Shown piece after piece: positions 4,843-8,856 of a stretch of DNA of 8,856 nt; the first letter of the stretch is position 1, and the number at the start of each line of letters is the position of its first letter. The translations under genes were made by a program, and so were the position numbers. The notes under the pieces were generated by a model. That model saw only the letters and a list, made by a program, of their open reading frames with translations. It was not told the DNA's origin and made no database searches. The stretch is taken from assembly GCA_027057815.1 (NCBI GenBank), contig JALURD010000208.1, forward strand, positions 1 through 8,856. Direction: 5' to 3'. Source of the DNA: Acidilobaceae archaeon (GTDB lineage: Archaea; Thermoproteota; Thermoprotei_A; Sulfolobales; Acidilobaceae).

Positions 4843-7032
4843 TTGCCTTCTAATAGTGTGAGACTGAGGGTTCAGGAGGCTCTCCCGCGTGATGTTGGTA
4901 GGAAGATTGCTAGGATAGACAAGAGGACTATGAGGAAGCTAGGCGTCTCCACGGGCGACTTCCTTAGGATTGAAGGCCCAAAGGGAGAGGTAGTAGCTGT
5001 AGCCTGGCCCCTCCACGCTGAGGATGAGGGTAAGGACATCATTAGAATTGACGGGTACCTCAGGAGGAGCCTGGGAGTGGGGGTTGGCGACTACGTCACG
5101 GTCTACAAGGCTGACCGCGTCGAGCCAGCTGCTAAGGTGATCCTAGCCCCCACTGAGGAGATAAGATTCGGGATAGACTTCGTCAACTACGTTAAGGAGT
5201 TCCTGAAGGGTAAGCCGATAGCCCGTGGGGAGACGGTAGTCATACCAGTCTTCGAGGGAATCCCGCTGGTAGTTGTCAGCACTCAGCCAGCGCACATAGT
5301 ATACGTGACAGACGCCACTGACCTCGCCATTAGAGAGAAACCCGTCAAGGAGGAGGAGCTGGCTAGGGCCAGAGGGATCCCCAAGGTAACCTGGGAGGAT
5401 ATAGGGGACCTGGAGGACGCCAAGGAGCGGATTCGGGAGATAGTAGAGCTACCCATGAAGCACCCTGAGCTCTTCAAGCACCTGGGCATCGAACCTCCTA
5501 AGGGGATCCTCCTCTACGGCCCGCCCGGCACGGGCAAAACCCTCCTCGCCAAGGCTTTGGCCAACGAGATAGGAGCTTACTTCATCAGCATTAATGGCCC
5601 CGAGATTATGAGCAAGTTCTACGGCGAGAGCGAGCAGAGGCTCAGGGAGATATTCAAGGAGGCTGAGGAAAACGCCCCCAGTATCATATTCATCGACGAG
5701 ATTGACGCCATTGCGCCGAAGCGTGAGGAGGTAACCGGTGAGGTGGAGAAGAGGGTAGTGGCGCAGCTCCTAGCCCTAATGGATGGTCTCAAGGAGAGGG
5801 GTAGAGTGATAGTAATCGGTGCCACCAACAGGCCTGACGCCATAGACCCGGCTCTTAGGAGGCCGGGCAGGTTCGACAGGGAGATCGAGATCAGGCCTCC
5901 GGACAAGAGGGCGAGGCTCGAGATACTCAAGGTCCATACTAGGAATATGCCCCTAGCCGACGACGTTGACCTAGAGAAGATCGCAGAGATGACCCATGGA
6001 TATACCGGCGCGGACCTGGCAGCCTTGGCTAAGGAGGCTGCGATGTCAGCGCTTAGGAGGTTCATTAAGAGTGGTAAGATTGACCTGGAGAAGGCCAGGG
6101 AGATCCCGGCAGACCTCCTGAAGGAGCTGAAGGTTACGATGCAGGACTTCCTCGAGGCAATGAAGATGATTAGGCCCACATTGATCAGGGAGGTATTCGT
6201 TGAGGTGCCCGAGGTTAGGTGGGATGACATCGGTGGCCTTGAGGAGGTTAAGCAGGAGCTCAGGGAGGCTGTGGAGTGGCCGCTCAAGTACCCAGAGGTA
6301 TTCGAGAAGATGGGTATAACCCCGCCTAAGGGGATCCTGCTATTCGGCCCGCCGGGCACGGGTAAGACCCTGCTCGCCAAGGCGGCCGCTACGGAGAGTG
6401 GTGCTAACTTCATAGCGATAAGGGGCCCGGAGATACTCAGCAAGTGGGTGGGCGAGAGCGAGAGGGCCGTCAGGAAGATCTTCGAGCGAGCCAGGCAGGT
6501 TGCCCCTGCGATAGTCTTCTTCGACGAGATAGACGCTATAGCCCCGGCTAGGGGTTACAGGCACGACACGAGCGGCGTCACTGATAGGATAGTGAACCAA
6601 CTACTCACGGAGATGGACGGCATCGTCCCGCTAAGGAACGTTGTAGTAATCGGTGCCACCAACAGGCCAGACATAATAGACCCAGCACTCCTGAGGCCGG
6701 GCAGGTTCGACAGAGTAATCTATGTCCCACCGCCAGATAAGGAGGCCAGGAAGCAAATACTGAAGATACATACCAGGAAGGTACCCCTAGCCGACGACGT
6801 TGACCTAGACAAGCTTGCAGAGATGACCGAGGGCTATACTGGCGCAGACCTGGCGGCCCTAGTGAGAGAAGCTGTCATGATAAAGCTAAGAGAAAAACTG
6901 GAGGTAGGCCCAGTCAAGATGGAACACTTCCTGAAGGCTCTCAAGAAGGTGCCACCAAGCCTGACACCCGAGGATATAAGGAGGTACGAGAGGCTAGCCC
7001 GCGAGCTTAAACGCATGGTCATAGGCGCTTAG
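4843..7032 (+). CDS. cdc48: Cdc48/VAT/p97-type AAA+ ATPase
   Basis: This is a hexameric two-ring unfoldase that extracts or unfolds proteins in the cytosol. Numbered from TTG 4843 (729 residues), the double-psi barrel is about 6-85, the second N subdomain about 100-165, and the D1 and D2 rings follow. D1 has Walker A GPPGTGKT 226-233, Walker B acidic pair D285-E286, sensor GATN 326-329 and arginine fingers R343 and R346. D2 has GPPGTGKT 502-509, D561-E562, GATN 604-607, R621 and R624. All catalytic residues are intact and the length is normal for archaeal Cdc48. Starting at GTG 4831 would add only four residues; the ribosome binding site favours TTG 4843. The tail ends KRMVIGA and lacks the HbYX motif that docks ATPases on the 20S proteasome. 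Some D1 and D2 segments are identical in DNA as well as protein. A KaiC-like ATPase precedes it. Identification is essentially certain. Confidence 0.97.
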   Translation: MPSNSVRLRVQEALPRDVGRKIARIDKRTMRKLGVSTGDFLRIEGPKGEVVAVAWPLHAEDEGKDIIRIDGYLRRSLGVGVGDYVTVYKADRVEPAAKVILAPTEEIRFGIDFVNYVKEFLKGKPIARGETVVIPVFEGIPLVVVSTQPAHIVYVTDATDLAIREKPVKEEELARARGIPKVTWEDIGDLEDAKERIREIVELPMKHPELFKHLGIEPPKGILLYGPPGTGKTLLAKALANEIGAYFISINGPEIMSKFYGESEQRLREIFKEAEENAPSIIFIDEIDAIAPKREEVTGEVEKRVVAQLLALMDGLKERGRVIVIGATNRPDAIDPALRRPGRFDREIEIRPPDKRARLEILKVHTRNMPLADDVDLEKIAEMTHGYTGADLAALAKEAAMSALRRFIKSGKIDLEKAREIPADLLKELKVTMQDFLEAMKMIRPTLIREVFVEVPEVRWDDIGGLEEVKQELREAVEWPLKYPEVFEKMGITPPKGILLFGPPGTGKTLLAKAAATESGANFIAIRGPEILSKWVGESERAVRKIFERARQVAPAIVFFDEIDAIAPARGYRHDTSGVTDRIVNQLLTEMDGIVPLRNVVVIGATNRPDIIDPALLRPGRFDRVIYVPPPDKEARKQILKIHTRKVPLADDVDLDKLAEMTEGYTGADLAALVREAVMIKLREKLEVGPVKMEHFLKALKKVPPSLTPEDIRRYERLARELKRMVIGA
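5810..5834 (+). repeat. 25-base block in cdc48 D1, identical to 6644-6668 in D2
   Basis: The block covers the sensor-1 segment (VIGATNRP). It is identical to 6644-6668 including third codon positions. A second identical pair, 5950-5975 and 6784-6809 (26 bases, PLADDVDL), keeps the same 834-base offset. Both blocks belong to the ancient D1/D2 duplication. Confidence 0.8.
6644..6668 (+). repeat. D2 copy of the 25-base sensor-1 block
   Basis: This is the partner of 5810-5834. The flanking bases differ on both sides, so the identity stops sharply at each end. Confidence 0.8.
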
Positions 7033-7100
7033 CCTTCCCGAGACCACCCAAACCCTTACTAGCCATACGCCTGGGCCCCCCAGCGTCTGTAGGGGAAGGC
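7032..7100 (+). other. Structured intergenic element: 8-bp outer stem enclosing an inner hairpin
   Basis: GCCTTCCC (7032-7039) is perfectly complementary to GGGAAGGC (7093-7100). Between them lies a second hairpin, ACG-c-CTGGG (7067-7075) with CCCAGCGT (7079-7086), which has one bulged C and a CCC loop. TTAC (7056-7059) and GTAG (7089-7092) can extend the inner arm with one G-T pair. The element begins on the last base of the cdc48 stop codon. It does not fold as a tRNA on either strand, and I see no C/D or H/ACA boxes. It may be a 3' end processing or stability element, or a small RNA. The pairing is visible; the function is inferred. Confidence 0.4.
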
Positions 7101-7119
7101 GTCCGGAGGCTCTTCTACC

Positions 7120-7125
7120 TTTTTT
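7120..7125 (+). terminator. T6 run, probable transcription stop after cdc48
   Basis: TTTTTT follows the structured element by 19 bases in an otherwise GC-rich spacer. Archaeal termination usually occurs at T runs on the coding strand. It may also be part of a pyrimidine-rich promoter region for the next gene. Confidence 0.45.
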
Positions 7126-7169
7126 CCCTCTATCCTACGGTTCCTGGTACACTCGGTGCGCATTCAGCC

Positions 7170-7772
7170 TTGTACCCCGAGGTTGAGTCCGCGAAGCTAG
7201 CTGGAAGAGCGCTTTTAGTCGTTAGCCTCGTTTCAATACTCGCTGTAGCCGTCGTCCTAGGCTATAAAGGTGTTGGCACCAGCGTCGCCATACCCTTTCT
7301 GGCCGTGCTGGCTGCAGCGGGAGCTCTAGTAGTCAGGAAGGCCGTAGAGAGGCCCAGAGTGCTGGGCAGGAAAATTAGTAGCTTCGATTCCTGGTGCAAC
7401 GGGGCTGAGAGGGCTGTTCGAGGCTCTTCGGGCGTCTATTACTGCAAGCGGGGCGAAGCCATAGCCTGTTTTGACCCTCTACTCGACCGGGTCCATGTAG
7501 TTAGAGGCACTGCATCCAGCGTGATAAGGGATCCCGGAAGGCCCGACTACAGGTGCACCCTGAGAGTTAAGGGTCACGAGTCGGAGGTAGAAGATGTCAT
7601 GGTTTTCTTTGGAGTCCTCTACGCTCCTCAGCCAGGCTCTCCGGGTAAGCTCGTGAAAGTCGAGGGTGTCGAAGCCCACGCCTTCATTGACTGCGGGGAT
7701 CCCGCGAGTGTCGCTGATAAACTAGTGCGTCTTGTTGAGAGGCTTGGTGTTAAGGATGCTACGGGATCCTAG
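7170..7772 (+). CDS. Unrecognised two-helix membrane protein with a cysteine-containing domain
   Basis: This 200-residue protein is not one I recognise. Two hydrophobic segments, about 12-31 and 38-56, are joined by a short GYKGVGTS loop and followed by RKAVERPR. By the positive-inside rule both ends should face the cytoplasm. The remaining 140 residues look beta-rich and carry five cysteines (C76, C92, C100, C129, C175), enough for a disulphide or metal site but with no standard zinc motif. A hydrophobic hairpin followed by a small beta domain loosely recalls NfeD-type proteins, but I see no diagnostic motif. TTG 7170 is the only nearby start in this frame and has no ribosome binding site; a leaderless or short-leader transcript could explain that. 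Its end overlaps the next gene by 17 bases, with that gene's GGTG ribosome site inside it, so the two proteins probably act together. Gene call good, function unknown. Confidence 0.7.
   Translation: MYPEVESAKLAGRALLVVSLVSILAVAVVLGYKGVGTSVAIPFLAVLAAAGALVVRKAVERPRVLGRKISSFDSWCNGAERAVRGSSGVYYCKRGEAIACFDPLLDRVHVVRGTASSVIRDPGRPDYRCTLRVKGHESEVEDVMVFFGVLYAPQPGSPGKLVKVEGVEAHAFIDCGDPASVADKLVRLVERLGVKDATGS
7746..7749 (+). promoter_or_regulatory. Ribosome binding site for the secreted protein gene
   Basis: GGTG ends six bases before ATG 7756, within the last codons of the upstream gene, and supports that start and translational coupling. Confidence 0.5.
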
Positions 7773-8856
7773 GAGTCTGGCTCTCATCCTAGGCTTGCTT
7801 GTGGCCTCATTCTCCTACTTCTACGCCTATGCAGCTCAGCCCGTCCAAGGAGGAGCGTTGGGCGCGTTTACGCCCATAGGGCCTGATGAGTCCTTGAAGG
7901 CGTGCGGCTTCACGGGCTCAAAGCCTACGTTCATAATTTCTGGCCCCTCAAAGACCCGGGTTGTCATAGGAGAGTTATCAGTAGAGGCCGGGCTGGCTCT
8001 AATGGATGCGTGTGTCAGCGGGGATCTAGCTGTTGCAGCGGGGAGCCAAGAGGGCAGGCCTGCCATCCTCGTTGTCAGGGGTGGTGAAGCGTGGCTGTAC
8101 AGCATTCCTGCTTGGGGCATTGCTTTATCTGTAGACTGTAAGGACGGGTTTGTGGCGTTCACTGCTGCAACATACACTAAGGACCTTATAGTCGGAGTAA
8201 TCAAGGGCAGCCAAGCTGTAATAGCGGATATACCACTATTCCCTGGGTACGAGTGGAGCGCTAAGGCTGCCGCCGCTCCTTGGGGCGCCGTGGCCGTCGC
8301 TGGCAACTACATAATCTACTTTAACGTGACGGAGGAGTCACTGAAAGGCTACAGGCTCTCCCTTAAGGGTTTCAATGTCACATTAGAGGGTGCATGGGCT
8401 GGGAAGCGAGAGGTTCTGGTTTACGGGAGAGCCCGCAAGGGAGATCTCAGCATGGGCTTCGCCTGGGTTGTCGGTGAAGGTAAAGCCTTCCTGGTTAACT
8501 CGTCGAGCGGGCGCACTGTGATAAAAAGGGCCGCTCTTTGGGGTAACGGCGTCTTGGCTTACTACACACCTAACACTTGGTGGGATGGCATAATCTACTT
8601 TGAGAAGCCCTCTAAAAAGCAAATGGGAATTAGGCTTATCCACGGCTACCCCCACATAGTGGACAGGGTAGACATTCACACCAACGCATCCTTAGTCATA
8701 TCAGTAACCGACGCTTCCGACAAGAGGAGAGGAATCTGCATTAAATTATTAACTCCCAAGCCCCTCAGGCTCGGCAAGCTCGGAGAGGAGCTGGTTACAG
8801 TCCAGTACATCCCTACACCTGAAAGGCCCTCTATCCTTAAAGCCCCTCCTCCTGGG
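7756..8856 (+). CDS. Unrecognised secreted beta-rich protein (3' end outside window)
   Basis: ATG 7756 opens a frame that runs without a stop to the last base, giving 367 residues. Residues 8-26 (LALILGLLVASFSYFYAYA) form a clear signal peptide or N-terminal anchor after MLRDPRS. The rest is short alternating hydrophobic strands and turns with many aromatic and glycine residues, as in a beta-propeller or beta-sandwich, but no family motif is recognisable. Cysteines are at 50, 86, 128 and 328. Several N-X-S/T sequons fit an exported archaeal glycoprotein. The visible end turns proline-rich (PTPERPSILKAPPPG), possibly a linker to a further domain or a C-terminal anchor. It overlaps the membrane-protein gene by 17 bases, which suggests a membrane-plus-surface pair. 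The reading frame is strongly supported by its length and by its codon use, which matches its neighbours. Confidence 0.8.
   Translation, partial: MLRDPRSLALILGLLVASFSYFYAYAAQPVQGGALGAFTPIGPDESLKACGFTGSKPTFIISGPSKTRVVIGELSVEAGLALMDACVSGDLAVAAGSQEGRPAILVVRGGEAWLYSIPAWGIALSVDCKDGFVAFTAATYTKDLIVGVIKGSQAVIADIPLFPGYEWSAKAAAAPWGAVAVAGNYIIYFNVTEESLKGYRLSLKGFNVTLEGAWAGKREVLVYGRARKGDLSMGFAWVVGEGKAFLVNSSSGRTVIKRAALWGNGVLAYYTPNTWWDGIIYFEKPSKKQMGIRLIHGYPHIVDRVDIHTNASLVISVTDASDKRRGICIKLLTPKPLRLGKLGEELVTVQYIPTPERPSILKAPPPG

Noticed and set aside
5619..6443. Minus-strand ORF of 274 codons opposite cdc48
   Set aside because: It lies wholly opposite a certain, highly conserved gene, its protein is Ser/Leu-rich low complexity, and there is no ribosome site or promoter. 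It is an antisense shadow.
7032..7100. Possible tRNA on either strand after cdc48
   Set aside because: The outer stem resembles an acceptor arm, but no D arm, anticodon arm or TTC loop can be placed, and the inner hairpin is in the wrong position.
7105..7109. GGAGG as a ribosome binding site for the gene at 7170
   Set aside because: There is no start codon within usable distance downstream; the first is TTG 7170, about 60 bases away.
7836..8306. Minus-strand ORF of 156 codons near the window end
   Set aside because: It is opposite the secreted-protein frame that starts at 7756 and runs to the window edge with a good start and signal peptide. The minus product has no recognisable features.

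Overview
The window reads as hyperthermophilic archaeal DNA, most likely Thermoproteota (Crenarchaeota; Desulfurococcales-like is a guess from protein style). The reasons are a two-ring Cdc48/VAT AAA+ ATPase, a single-domain KaiC/RAD55-type ATPase, TTG and GTG starts, GGTGA-type ribosome binding sites, AGG/AGA-dominated arginine codons, an archaeal BRE/TATA promoter, and a membrane-anchored multihaem cytochrome next to a secreted Lon-type protease. Every gene found is on the + strand. No tRNA, rRNA, CRISPR array, transposon or integrase was seen.

Region 1 (1-3854) is a tightly overlapping operon of extracytoplasmic proteins. It holds the C-terminal end of an FG-GAP/VCBS beta-propeller protein, then a cytochrome with seven CXXCH sites plus one unusual CXCH site and a membrane segment at each end, then a protease with a Lon-type Ser-Lys dyad, a signal peptide and a C-terminal membrane anchor. 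The genes overlap by 11 and 4 bases, so coupled translation is likely. A cell-surface electron-transfer or redox module with its own processing enzyme is the natural inference, but the substrate is not visible. This half is more AT-rich than the rest.

Region 2 (3855-7032) is cytoplasmic. After a possible terminator hairpin comes a clear promoter, a short leader that contains a seven-codon mini-ORF, a KaiC-like ATPase, and then cdc48 about 85 bases further on. The two ATPases may work in the same regulatory or protein quality-control context, though only their adjacency supports this.

Region 3 (7033-8856) begins with a 137-base spacer holding a structured element and a T run, probably the end of the cdc48 transcript. 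Two overlapping unrecognised genes follow: a two-helix membrane protein with a cysteine-containing domain, and a secreted beta-rich protein that is still open at the window edge. No stretch of 300 bases or more lacks a gene. The most interesting parts are the region 1 operon, the CXCH haem site, the surface Lon-like protease and the structured spacer after cdc48.
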